Origin: CAIKLP01 sp965279595
GTDB lineage: Bacteria > Bacteroidota > Bacteroidia > Sphingobacteriales > Sphingobacteriaceae
Length of the DNA stretch: 64,000 nt
Assembly: GCA_965279595.1 (NCBI GenBank)
Contig: OZ257246.1
Span: forward strand, 1,178,001-1,242,000
Reading direction: 5' to 3'
Part shown: piece after piece, positions 1-7,952 of the stretch
How the letters are laid out: each line of letters opens with the position of its first letter
Numbering within the stretch: position 1 is the stretch's first letter
Position numbers and translations under genes: made by a program
Notes under the pieces: generated by a model
What the model was told of the DNA's origin: nothing
What the model saw: only the letters and a program-made list of their open reading frames with translations
Databases searched by the model: none

Positions 1-1320
1 GTGGTCATCTAAATAATCAATAATTGATTTTATTTCATTATGTAGAGAATCTGAAGTTTTATTCTCATTTAGATCTAAATTATTTCCACTTAGAATATAT
101 TTTTTATCGAATTTCCATTGAGGCTCATTCACAATTTTATCATTCACAATAATTTTGTTTTCAATTAAAAGATTTCTTAATCTATTTACTTGACTTCTTT
201 CACTTACTTTAAAAACACTCCATGGTCCAAATGAAATTGCAATAGTTATGATGCAAAGCGATATAGGGATGAATTTGATATTTGATTTCCCTATCATAAA
301 ATAAATACATACCATACTTAGCCATACTCCTAAAGTGATAATTAAATACCGATTGATAGTGAGCCCATAATCACCTGTTCGCATAAGTATGGCAAGGAAT
401 AGCATTATTACAAGTGGACTTAAAATAAAATAATAAGCTCTTGAAAATTTCCTTATCCAATTGTTTCCTTCTAATTTTCCATATGGAAAAATAAGTAATA
501 AGTTAAGAATGCCTAAAACAGCTACAATTATTATTAAATAAGAAACTAAACCTTTTGGCCAATTCCATTGAAAAATAATTTTACTGGCATAAGCATATAA
601 GATGATTAAGTATAAAATTAGTAAAGGAAGAAGAACAAACTGGCTGAATATTTTTAAACCTTTTGGATATTCCTTCAGATCTTCTAATTTTTCTAGATCA
701 GTTGGTATTCCAGAAATGAAAAACCATGTGTTGAATATTCCAAAAATGCCAATGAATAATTCAAAGTATAATTTTTCATGGATATCTATATTGAAAAGTA
801 AATTTAGAGAAACAATAGCAAGTACAATTCCAAGATATAAGAAAATAGAGTATAAAAAAGACAAAAGAAATCTGAGAAATAACACCTTATTATAATTCCA
901 AAACCCATTGTGTTGTTTATTATTGAAGTAAGGAACAAATGATACAAAAAGGTGAATGCATATATTAAATATAGCATATCTAATATAAGGTTGAGAGATG
1001 TTTTGATAAGTGCTATCTAAAGGAAAACTATAATAAAGCAATGCCAAAATGAGCACACCTAAACAATTTAGTGCAATATTCCATTTTAGATTTAAATTGA
1101 ATTTGCTCGCAATAATTCCAATGGAAAAGAATAGTGGAATTCCTAATGAAGCACTCAAAATAGCATTGATGTAGAATAAATTATTATCAATATTTCCTGA
1201 ATTTTCAATAAAGTAAATACTAAAACATACTGCGATGATTGACGATATTAAAACCAACGGAAATCTTTTAAGGGAAGAGATTGCATTAGTTACGAGATAA
1301 TTCAGGGCAATTATTTTCAT
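1..1320 (-). CDS. DUF4153-type multi-pass membrane protein, 3' end cut by window
   Basis: An open frame runs from an ATG at 1320 to the window edge without a stop (440 codons), so the C-terminus lies outside. The first ~375 residues are a succession of hydrophobic segments; the last ~60 visible residues are polar, as if a soluble domain begins there. The central part contains the pattern SGIPTDLEKLEDLKEYPKG followed by a Phe/Leu/Tyr-rich segment and WNWPKG, which I recognise as typical of the Bacteroidota DUF4153 family. Function of the family is unknown; an inner-membrane location is inferred. It starts 14 bases after the galactanase stop and probably shares its transcript. Identification rests on remembered family patterns, so the exact family name is less sure than the membrane topology. 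Confidence 0.72.
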   Translation of the reverse strand, partial: MKIIALNYLVTNAISSLKRFPLVLISSIIAVCFSIYFIENSGNIDNNLFYINAILSASLGIPLFFSIGIIASKFNLNLKWNIALNCLGVLILALLYYSFPLDSTYQNISQPYIRYAIFNICIHLFVSFVPYFNNKQHNGFWNYNKVLFLRFLLSFLYSIFLYLGIVLAIVSLNLLFNIDIHEKLYFELFIGIFGIFNTWFFISGIPTDLEKLEDLKEYPKGLKIFSQFVLLPLLILYLIILYAYASKIIFQWNWPKGLVSYLIIIVAVLGILNLLLIFPYGKLEGNNWIRKFSRAYYFILSPLVIMLFLAILMRTGDYGLTINRYLIITLGVWLSMVCIYFMIGKSNIKFIPISLCIITIAISFGPWSVFKVSERSQVNRLRNLLIENKIIVNDKIVNEPQWKFDKKYILSGNNLDLNENKTSDSLHNEIKSIIDYLDDH

Positions 1321-1334
1321 GAGTTATTAATTTA

Positions 1335-2402
1335 TTATTCAAATGCATTTAAGGCTGGTACTGCTTTATTTTGAAAGTCAAAAAGTGCTTGGTTTTCCCA
1401 ACTAGAACCATCGGTAGCCTGTGTTCCTTTATATGAAACCCATTCAGCTCCCCAATAGCAAACACCACAACCTTTGTTCGAACGTTTGTTGAGGTCTATT
1501 ATTTTAATGAGAAATTCTTTTTGACCTATTTCAGTTGCGGGATATTCAGGATAAATTATTTCGTCGTTAGAGCCAATTACATTATTTGTCCAATCATTAT
1601 AACCTAAAGAAAATGGATATGCCGTCTCTGCTATTAAAACGGGTTTGTTGAATATCAACCCTAAACTATCCATGCAATGGCTCAAGTTTGTAAGATTTTT
1701 ACCATGCCATTTTGGATAATAGGAAATCCCAATATAATCGTAGTTAGTATTTTTTAAGTTTTGAAAGAAATTGACAGCACCATTTTGTCCAGCAAAATGA
1801 ATAATAATTTTTGAACTAGTAGAGTTTCTTCGAATAGCTAAACTTGCAGTGTCTATCAAATCTAAGAATTGAGAATTATTTTGAACATGACCTTTAGGCC
1901 AAAGAAAACCATTGTTGATTTCATTTCCTATTTGAATATAATCAGGTTGAATTGATTTGATAATATATTCAGTATAATCATAAACACTATCTTTAAGCTG
2001 TTGGAAATTTAAGTGACTCCAAGCATTTGGTATATTTTGATTTGCAGGGTCAGCCCATGTGTCAGAATAATGAACTGTTAAATACACTTTCATATTTAAC
2101 GTTTTAATTCGTTTTGATAAATCTCTTACTTCTGCAAATCCACTGTGTTCATTACTTGGATTCTTCCAAAGTCTTAATCTAATGGTGTTGCAGCCATAGT
2201 CTTTCAGTATTTGTAATAAATTTTTTGCTTGATTATTTGAATCATAGAATAATGTTTGACTGCTTTCAATTTCAGGTAAAAAGGAACAGTCAGCACCTTT
2301 AATAAAAAAATCAGGTTGGTTCAATTGAACTAATTCTGATTTTTTAGAACAAGATAGTTGTATGAATACAATAAGAAAATACAGGGTTGCAATTTTTCTC
2401 AT
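1335..2402 (-). CDS. GH53 endo-beta-1,4-galactanase, predicted lipoprotein
   Basis: A 355-residue glycoside hydrolase of family 53 (arabinogalactan endo-beta-1,4-galactanase), which cuts beta-1,4-galactan side chains of pectin. The N-terminus is a short hydrophobic signal ending in a lipobox (IQLSC, Cys18), so the enzyme should be lipid-anchored in the outer membrane or periplasm. The barrel begins at residue ~33 (FIKGADCS) and carries RLRLW near 75, HYSDTWADP near 111, IGNEINNG with Glu161 as acid/base, and IAETAYP with Glu259 as nucleophile. Length and motif order are normal for the family. It lies between a methyltransferase (31 bases upstream) and DUF4153 (14 bases downstream). No SusC/SusD pair or other glycanase is present in the window, so it is not inside a visible polysaccharide utilisation locus. 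Confidence 0.88.
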   Translation of the reverse strand: MRKIATLYFLIVFIQLSCSKKSELVQLNQPDFFIKGADCSFLPEIESSQTLFYDSNNQAKNLLQILKDYGCNTIRLRLWKNPSNEHSGFAEVRDLSKRIKTLNMKVYLTVHYSDTWADPANQNIPNAWSHLNFQQLKDSVYDYTEYIIKSIQPDYIQIGNEINNGFLWPKGHVQNNSQFLDLIDTASLAIRRNSTSSKIIIHFAGQNGAVNFFQNLKNTNYDYIGISYYPKWHGKNLTNLSHCMDSLGLIFNKPVLIAETAYPFSLGYNDWTNNVIGSNDEIIYPEYPATEIGQKEFLIKIIDLNKRSNKGCGVCYWGAEWVSYKGTQATDGSSWENQALFDFQNKAVPALNAFE

Positions 2403-2433
2403 TCAAATAAAAATCAAAGAAAAGATTTTTTTA

Positions 2434-3324
2434 TTATTTCCTTTCTACAACATAAATAACATACTTCTTTTCTTTTAGAAATTTATCAGGATCTATGGCA
2501 GCAAATTCTTTTGTCATTTTATTTGAAATATTATTCCTGATACCTTCTGTTAGAAAGTAAAGCCAAGCTTTTTTGAATCTTAATTTTTCAAATGCAAAAT
2601 GTTTCAAAGGGATTAAAAATCTTTCAGCATACATATTCAACAATTTAATTGTTGGCAATACATGATGCGTGATATCTTTTTCATATACTATTTTCCAACC
2701 TTTATTTTCAATTTTAGAAAGGAAGGTATTTAGCATATGTCCTGATTTGTTAATTCCTGATTCGTTTATTCTGAAATAATCAACAATTATCCATCGGCCA
2801 TTATCAGTTAGATATTGATCAATGTGTTTAATGGCTACATCTAGATTAATATATTGTAATGATTCAGAATTGATGATGGTGCTGAATTTTTTATCAGTTT
2901 CAAAATCTTCAAATTTTTTGTTGTGACAAACCAAACCTTTGTATTTATGATCAATATGATTTTTTTGATTTTTATTTGGTGTAAGTGCTTCCACTTTAAA
3001 ATCATGTTCTCTTAGCATTGCAGATAATCCTCCCATTCCACAACCCACATCTAAAACAGGACCTTCTTTATCAACAATTAAATCTTTAATATTCTCAGCG
3101 TATTTAATTTGTGCATCTTCAATATGCTTTACAGATATTGATTCTGCATCAATATTAATATCTTCAAAATACCCATAATGTAGCATGTCATTTTTTAGAA
3201 TTTTAGAGTATAAGAATAATTCTAAGTCATATGATGATTTATCATATTGAGCATTGCTTTTGTGAAATTGGTATGCTTTTATCCAGTTAATTGGATTAAG
3301 AAATGTTGCAATTGTATTTGCCAT
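2434..3324 (-). CDS. class I SAM-dependent methyltransferase, CFA-synthase-like
   Basis: A 296-residue soluble methyltransferase. The SAM-binding motif VLDVGCGMGG sits near residue 90, preceded by a region (LHYGYFED near 48) that resembles cyclopropane-fatty-acid synthases and related small-molecule methyltransferases, and followed by SESLQYI near 152 where this family has its motif around the substrate pocket. The C-terminal third is basic with aromatic residues, perhaps for membrane contact. The substrate cannot be read from the sequence; lipid or isoprenoid methylation is only a guess. It is the first gene of a minus-strand run with the GH53 gene and DUF4153, after a 103-base gap from ggt. 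Confidence 0.7.
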   Translation of the reverse strand: MANTIATFLNPINWIKAYQFHKSNAQYDKSSYDLELFLYSKILKNDMLHYGYFEDINIDAESISVKHIEDAQIKYAENIKDLIVDKEGPVLDVGCGMGGLSAMLREHDFKVEALTPNKNQKNHIDHKYKGLVCHNKKFEDFETDKKFSTIINSESLQYINLDVAIKHIDQYLTDNGRWIIVDYFRINESGINKSGHMLNTFLSKIENKGWKIVYEKDITHHVLPTIKLLNMYAERFLIPLKHFAFEKLRFKKAWLYFLTEGIRNNISNKMTKEFAAIDPDKFLKEKKYVIYVVERK

Positions 3325-3427
3325 AGCGTTAGGTTAAATGCCAATTGGTTGGATTGGCTAATTTTAGGTTAAGCAAAATACATTTTAATTTTAGATATTG
3401 GAAATCAATTTGGCTTAATTACTTGAT

Positions 3428-5107
3428 TTAATAGCCATCTGCAGCATCATCTCCTCTTTTGTCGGCAACTGCAATTATTTTATTTTTTTTGATAATAATT
3501 AATTCTGTTCGTCCAATTGCACTTCTTTTTTTGACTTGGTATCCTATTTTATGTAATTGATTTATTCTGTTTTGATTGAAATTTTCTTCCAAATAAATCA
3601 CATCAGGCAGCCATTGATGATGAAATTTTGCAGAATTTACAGCATTTTCAGGATCTTTTTTAAATTCAATTATGTTTATTAGAGTTTGAAATACCGAAGT
3701 TGGAATTGTAGTTCCACCTGGTGTTCCAAGGATAATAAAAGGCTGATTATTTTTCAGTACAATAGTTGGAGTCATGCTACTTAACATTCTTTTTTCTGGG
3801 GCAATTTCATTTTTGTCATTCCCAACAGCTCCATATAAATTGGCAGTTCCTGGTTTAATACTAAAATCATCCATTTCGTTATTTAGTATAAATCCTGCAC
3901 CATTTACTACAATCTTATTCCCAAAATTATCATTTAATGTAGTCGTAATTGAAACTGCATTACCATATGAGTCTAAAATACTTATATGTGTAGTTTCTTC
4001 ACTTTCCTTGATGCTTCCTGCTTTAATATTTTCACTATTACCTGCTTTTCCTGGAAAATAATTATCCATTCTTTTGCTAAGGTATTTTTCAGATACTAAT
4101 TTTTCAATTGGTACTTGCACAAAGTCTGGATCACCTAAGTATTCAGCTCTATCAGCAAATGCCCTTCTCTCAACCTCTACCATTAATTGAATACTTTCTT
4201 TCGATTGAAATTTATATTTATTAATATTTCTATGTTCAACCATTTTCATCATTTGTTCTAAAATAATTCCACCACTACTTGGCAATGACATGGTAATTAT
4301 TTTAAAATCTTTATAATTAAATTCTAAAGTTTTTCTTGATTTTATTTGATAGTTTTTTAAATCCTCTAGTACAATTATTCCATTAGTTTTTTGCATTGTT
4401 TCTATTAGAAGTTTTGCAGTTTTTCCTTCATAAAAATCTTTACCCTTAGTATCTCTTATTCTCAGAAGTGTATTTGCTAAATCATTTTGAATTAGTGTAT
4501 CACCAGCTCTCCAGTCTGATTTTTTTACAAATGGAATAGGATAATTATTTAACTTAATAAATAGTTGTTTATGTTCATTGAATAAAATTGCTTGCTGAGC
4601 AGAAATTACAAAACCATTTTTTGCTAATTCAATTGCAGGTTGAATTAAAGTTTCAAATGGTAAAGTTGCATATTGGTATGTAGACATAATGCCAGCTACT
4701 GTACCTGGCACAGCAGAAGCTAATGTTCCTTCTTGTGATAAATTAAGTTGTGCTTCTCCTTTTTCATTTAGGTACATATTTTTGCTAGCACGTATTGGAG
4801 CCTTTTCACGAAAGTCTATCGAAATATTTTCAGAATTGTTTCTATGTGCAACTAAGAATCCTCCTCCTCCTAAATTACCAGCATTTGGGTAAACTACAGC
4901 TAGTGTAAATTGGACAGCAATTGCTGCATCAAATGCATTACCACCTTTTTTCAAAATAGAAACTCCTACAGCTGAGGCAATAGAATGAGCACTTACAACT
5001 GCTGCATTTTTGCAATACTTCTTCTTTGTAGGTAAACTTTGAGAGAAAACGAATGCACTTTGTGTAATTGCAAATAATAAATAGCAAAGTGATTTTTTAC
5101 TAAGCAT
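3428..5107 (-). CDS. ggt: gamma-glutamyltransferase (glutathione hydrolase)
   Basis: A 559-residue gamma-glutamyltransferase that hydrolyses glutathione and gamma-glutamyl amides or transfers the glutamyl group. It has an N-terminal signal peptide (hydrophobic residues 7-22, FSQS cleavage region), so it acts in the periplasm. The precursor is expected to cut itself before Thr372 in ETTHISI; Thr372 then is the N-terminal nucleophile of the small subunit. Other family hallmarks are NAGNLGGGGF near 75, LPSSGG near 275, NNEMDDFS near 409 and GTPGGTTIPTSV near 461. Both subunit regions are complete and the length is usual. Its first 8 bases overlap the end of the upstream NTF2-like gene, suggesting coupled translation. 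Confidence 0.95.
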   Translation of the reverse strand: MLSKKSLCYLLFAITQSAFVFSQSLPTKKKYCKNAAVVSAHSIASAVGVSILKKGGNAFDAAIAVQFTLAVVYPNAGNLGGGGFLVAHRNNSENISIDFREKAPIRASKNMYLNEKGEAQLNLSQEGTLASAVPGTVAGIMSTYQYATLPFETLIQPAIELAKNGFVISAQQAILFNEHKQLFIKLNNYPIPFVKKSDWRAGDTLIQNDLANTLLRIRDTKGKDFYEGKTAKLLIETMQKTNGIIVLEDLKNYQIKSRKTLEFNYKDFKIITMSLPSSGGIILEQMMKMVEHRNINKYKFQSKESIQLMVEVERRAFADRAEYLGDPDFVQVPIEKLVSEKYLSKRMDNYFPGKAGNSENIKAGSIKESEETTHISILDSYGNAVSITTTLNDNFGNKIVVNGAGFILNNEMDDFSIKPGTANLYGAVGNDKNEIAPEKRMLSSMTPTIVLKNNQPFIILGTPGGTTIPTSVFQTLINIIEFKKDPENAVNSAKFHHQWLPDVIYLEENFNQNRINQLHKIGYQVKKRSAIGRTELIIIKKNKIIAVADKRGDDAADGY

Positions 5108-5576
5108 TTTTATTTTTTTTAATAAATTGTTTTAGGCTAGCCACTGCTTGGTTTTTTATTTTTCTTTTTAAAATAGGAGTCCAGCCTAAGAGTAAGCCTG
5201 GTAAACCAAGTGCTTGTCTCGACCATTTCCAAATATCGAAATGATCATGATGCTTAATTATTTTGCCATCCTTAAACTCAAATTTTGCATTAATAACATT
5301 GATTACTTTTCTGCCTGTTGGGGAAAATACATAAGTTGCCTTCCAATTGGCTTTTCCTTTTTCATTATCTGCACTTATGTTTGAGTATTCAATTTGAATA
5401 CCATTTTTACTTCGTGCAACTAGCATTCGCCACATGTTTTTTGCATCCTCTGATTTCAATGTTCCAAATGCTGGATCTTTAAATTCTATATCAGAATGAT
5501 AACAACTTATCATTTCTTCTGCATTGCCTTTACTGAATGCTGTATAAAATTTCTTAATCAAATCAGAGTTGTTCAT
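5100..5576 (-). CDS. NTF2-like / SnoaL-like family protein
   Basis: A 158-residue soluble protein with the NTF2-like fold pattern: an N-terminal helix with a tyrosine and a polar stretch (FYTAFSKGNAEEMISCY), a short strand ending FKDPAFG, then beta strands with a late HHDHFDIWKWSRQALGLPG segment typical of SnoaL-like proteins. Members of this superfamily bind small hydrophobic ligands or act as isomerases or cyclases; many in Bacteroidota have no assigned function. The C-terminus is basic. Its stop overlaps the ggt start by 8 bases, so the two are probably one transcript, although no functional link to glutathione is evident. A terminator-like hairpin lies ~70 bases upstream of its start. Confidence 0.75.
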   Translation of the reverse strand: MNNSDLIKKFYTAFSKGNAEEMISCYHSDIEFKDPAFGTLKSEDAKNMWRMLVARSKNGIQIEYSNISADNEKGKANWKATYVFSPTGRKVINVINAKFEFKDGKIIKHHDHFDIWKWSRQALGLPGLLLGWTPILKRKIKNQAVASLKQFIKKNKNA

Positions 5577-5646
5577 GATGTAATTTTTTAAAAAGTGGCT
5601 TGATATTTTATTTGAAACACAATTTACAACATATTAACAAAATATA

Positions 5647-5677
5647 AAGGCTGCCTATGAATTTCATAAGCAGCCTT
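5647..5677 (-). terminator. hairpin terminator after the DinB gene
   Basis: An almost perfect inverted repeat: AAGGCTGC, one mismatch, TATGAA, one-base centre, TTCATA, one mismatch, GCAGCCTT. Read on the minus strand it lies 20 bases past the DinB stop and is followed by a T-rich run. It separates the DinB gene from the NTF2-like/ggt pair. Confidence 0.72.
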
Positions 5678-5697
5678 CAATTTTGAAAATGATTTAA

Positions 5698-6195
5698 TTA
5701 AAATCCTTGTTCATCGGCACTTGGTCCGTATGATCCTGGGATTGGAATATTAAGCAATCTTAAGTAAACACCTAATTGTGCTCTATGATGAATGATTTGA
5801 CTTAGTGAATGACGTATTGTTTCAGCCTTAGTGCTTTCCATTAAAATAGTTGCTCCACTACTTAATGTCCATTTTTCTTCTAATTTATTTTCATTTGATT
5901 CCACTAAATGGGTTTGTCCATCTAATAAAGATTTTTCAAATAGTTCAATCAATTCTTCTTTTGAATTGATGATAACCGGATTATAAGGCTCGGCTTCAAA
6001 ATCTAATCCTTCTGTAGTTAATGCTAAAGTTATCCATGTTGGCAATTCAGCAATATGGGTAACTAAAGATCGCATTTTCATGCTTTTAGGATGTGGTTGC
6101 CATTCAAATTGGTCATTAGGAACACAATTCAACATTTTCTTGGTAGTAATCGACTCTTTTTGAAGTTCTTTTAAAAAGGTTTTTATCTGTAACAT
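5698..6195 (-). CDS. DinB-family putative metal-dependent protein
   Basis: A 165-residue DinB-like four-helix bundle protein. Candidate metal-binding histidines are His47 in VTHIAE and His136/His137 in IHHRAQLGVYLRL, the usual positions in this superfamily; between them lies a long helix with acidic residues. DinB proteins often act as thiol-dependent transferases or hydrolases, but many remain unassigned. The gene is just downstream of a WYL-domain regulator, and an inverted repeat TGACA-N6-TGTCA lies 40-55 bases before its start, so repression by that regulator is an attractive inference. A strong hairpin terminator follows it. A second, divergent DinB protein is at 55276. Confidence 0.82.
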   Translation of the reverse strand: MLQIKTFLKELQKESITTKKMLNCVPNDQFEWQPHPKSMKMRSLVTHIAELPTWITLALTTEGLDFEAEPYNPVIINSKEELIELFEKSLLDGQTHLVESNENKLEEKWTLSSGATILMESTKAETIRHSLSQIIHHRAQLGVYLRLLNIPIPGSYGPSADEQGF

Positions 6196-6234
6196 AGCTT
6201 TTTTGTTTATTTATACAAATAAAGTAAGGTCTAC

Positions 6235-6250
6235 TGACAACCCTATGTCA
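6235..6250. promoter_or_regulatory. candidate operator TGACA-N6-TGTCA
   Basis: A perfect 5-base inverted repeat with a 6-base spacer in the 61 bases between the WYL regulator stop and the DinB start. On the minus strand it overlaps the place where the -33 element of a DinB promoter would sit, with a Bacteroidota-like -7 candidate (TTATTTG) about 20 bases further on. Binding by the neighbouring WYL regulator is inferred from position and symmetry. Confidence 0.5.
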
Positions 6251-6256
6251 CTATAT

Positions 6257-6946
6257 TTAATAATCTACTGGAATTTCTTTTTTGTACTCTTCTAAACTAA
6301 TATGATCTGTTTTGCTGAAGGGTAGAAGTGTATTAGTTAATTTTTTGATACTTGCTATTTTGAAATCGCGGTTGTTTCTTCTACTATGACACCATGCAAT
6401 AAGATGCCAAGAGAAAGCATAAAATATTAATCCAATAGGCTCTAATTTTCTTTTACTTACAATAGCTTGATTGTTGATATATTCAATTTCAATGATTGTT
6501 TTTTCAATGATTGATTTTTGTAATACAGATAAGTATTCAAATTCATTAGTTAATCTAGCTGGTATTTGAAATTGTATATGTTGACTTAATTCTTCTAAAT
6601 TATTTTTGTGATTTTGTTTTAATACCGTTTTTACTTTTTCTAATGCTGAAGAATAGTTTTTTGAGATTGATTTATCTGTGAAGCCTTTTACCAAGTATTC
6701 CATTAGCAATAGAGCATTTGCCTCATCACTACTAAAAGATATGGGGGCTAAGAAATATCCGGAAACAATAAAATAGCCTTTTTGTGGCTCAAAACTAATT
6801 GGTATATCTTGTTCGCCAATTGCTTTTAAATCCCTATAAACAGTTCTAATACTAATATTAAATTTTTCTGCAATTTTTTCAGCTGAAGTATATTTTCTGG
6901 ATTGTATAAGAGTTAATATTCCAAGCAGTCGATCAATTCTATTCAT
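6257..6946 (-). CDS. HTH-WYL transcriptional regulator (YafY/DeoR-like)
   Basis: A 229-residue regulator. Residues 1-60 form a winged helix of the HTH_11 type (MNRIDRLLGILTLIQ, then a recognition region NISIRTVYRDLKAIGEQDIP). The C-terminal half is a WYL ligand-sensing domain with the core SWHLIAWCHSRR near 180, where the eponymous Trp-Tyr-Leu is Trp-His-Leu. WYL regulators respond to ligands that are mostly unknown and often control neighbouring DinB or VOC genes. Here it is preceded by a VOC gene (14 bases) and followed by a DinB gene whose upstream region has a symmetric operator candidate. Local autoregulation and control of DinB are inferences. Confidence 0.87.
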   Translation of the reverse strand: MNRIDRLLGILTLIQSRKYTSAEKIAEKFNISIRTVYRDLKAIGEQDIPISFEPQKGYFIVSGYFLAPISFSSDEANALLLMEYLVKGFTDKSISKNYSSALEKVKTVLKQNHKNNLEELSQHIQFQIPARLTNEFEYLSVLQKSIIEKTIIEIEYINNQAIVSKRKLEPIGLIFYAFSWHLIAWCHSRRNNRDFKIASIKKLTNTLLPFSKTDHISLEEYKKEIPVDY

Positions 6947-6960
6947 TTTTTATTTTGAAA

Positions 6961-7350
6961 TTATAAATCTTCAACTAATTCAATTGGCAACCCATCTGGA
7001 TCAGCAAAAAAACAAAATTTATTTCCAGTGAATTCATCTATTCGAATAGATTCTACAGTGATATTATTTTTTGATAAATGTAGTATAGATTGATGTATGT
7101 CAGATACACTAAATGCTAAATGTCTTAGACCTCTTGCCTCAGGCCTTGAGATCCTTTCAGGTGTTTGAGGAAATGAAAATAATTCAATAATATATTTACC
7201 GTTTAAACTTAGATCTAATTTATATGATTGCCTTTCTTCTCTATAATTTTCTCTTATGATTTCTAGACCTAATATTTCAGTATAAAATTTCTTTGACTTA
7301 TGATAATCTGAACAAATAATGGCAATATGATTAATGGTATTTAGTAGCAT
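6961..7350 (-). CDS. VOC (glyoxalase/dioxygenase) family protein, YaeR-like
   Basis: A 129-residue single-domain vicinal-oxygen-chelate protein made of two beta-alpha-beta-beta-beta halves. Candidate metal ligands are His8 (INHIAIIC), a Glu in YIIELFSFP near 56, a His in GLRHLAFSV near 77 and a Glu in GLPIELVEDL near the C-terminus. The overall pattern resembles the YaeR/GloA2 subgroup, whose physiological substrate is not known. It is one base from the TMEM175-like gene and 14 bases before the WYL regulator, inside a tight minus-strand run beginning at rsmI. Confidence 0.85.
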   Translation of the reverse strand: MLLNTINHIAIICSDYHKSKKFYTEILGLEIIRENYREERQSYKLDLSLNGKYIIELFSFPQTPERISRPEARGLRHLAFSVSDIHQSILHLSKNNITVESIRIDEFTGNKFCFFADPDGLPIELVEDL

Positions 7351-7351
7351 A

Positions 7352-7942
7352 TTAATCCTCTATTTCATGAATAATATTTTCAATTCGTTTATCAGGTATG
7401 AGCCAAAGTATCGCAACACCTAAATACAAAGTACAGGCTAAAAGTGTATGCACAAAACTTAATCCAATTGCTAAAAAATAAACAATTAAAGAAATCATTC
7501 CTTTGGTGTCTTGGCCAATTGCTTTAGATAAAAATTCTTTATTGCTTGGAATCGCTAATAAAGTTTTTGTAAGTATTGAATATGCAAATCCACACATAAT
7601 TAAATTAAAACCAAATAGTGCAATTGGAATTGGCTCTAAATAATTTTGCCCTCCCCATGCAGTTGTGAATGGCAAAATAGATAACCAAAATAATAAATGA
7701 CCATTAGCCATCATTACTTTTCCATTGATGTGTTTTACGGAATGAAATAAATGATGATGATTATTCCAATATATTAAAACCATTAGAAAGCTCAGCACAT
7801 AGCCTACAAATGTTGGTATTAAAGGTTTCAGTGCATGCAAAGATGTTTCTCCAATTTCAGGAACTTCTAATTCTAAAACCATGATGGTTACAATAATTGC
7901 AAGTACACCATCACTAAATGCTTCAACTCTTGTTTTTTTCAT
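7352..7942 (-). CDS. TMEM175-family (DUF1211) potassium channel-like protein
   Basis: A 196-residue membrane protein with about six transmembrane helices. The first helix carries the hallmark RVEAFSDGVLAI (residues 5-16), the FSDG signature of the TMEM175/DUF1211 family; bacterial members with one six-helix unit form leaky potassium channels as tetramers. A second family-like feature is the histidine-rich WNNHHHLFHSV between helices. Location is the inner membrane. It lies 10 bases after lnt and 1 base before the VOC gene and is probably co-transcribed, with no obvious shared function. Confidence 0.86.
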   Translation of the reverse strand: MKKTRVEAFSDGVLAIIVTIMVLELEVPEIGETSLHALKPLIPTFVGYVLSFLMVLIYWNNHHHLFHSVKHINGKVMMANGHLLFWLSILPFTTAWGGQNYLEPIPIALFGFNLIMCGFAYSILTKTLLAIPSNKEFLSKAIGQDTKGMISLIVYFLAIGLSFVHTLLACTLYLGVAILWLIPDKRIENIIHEIED

Positions 7943-7952
7943 TTCAAATAAT

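Noticed and set aside
602..895. 97-codon plus-strand frame
   Set aside because: Opposite the DUF4153 coding sequence, which is open throughout and has family patterns; composition is not protein-like.
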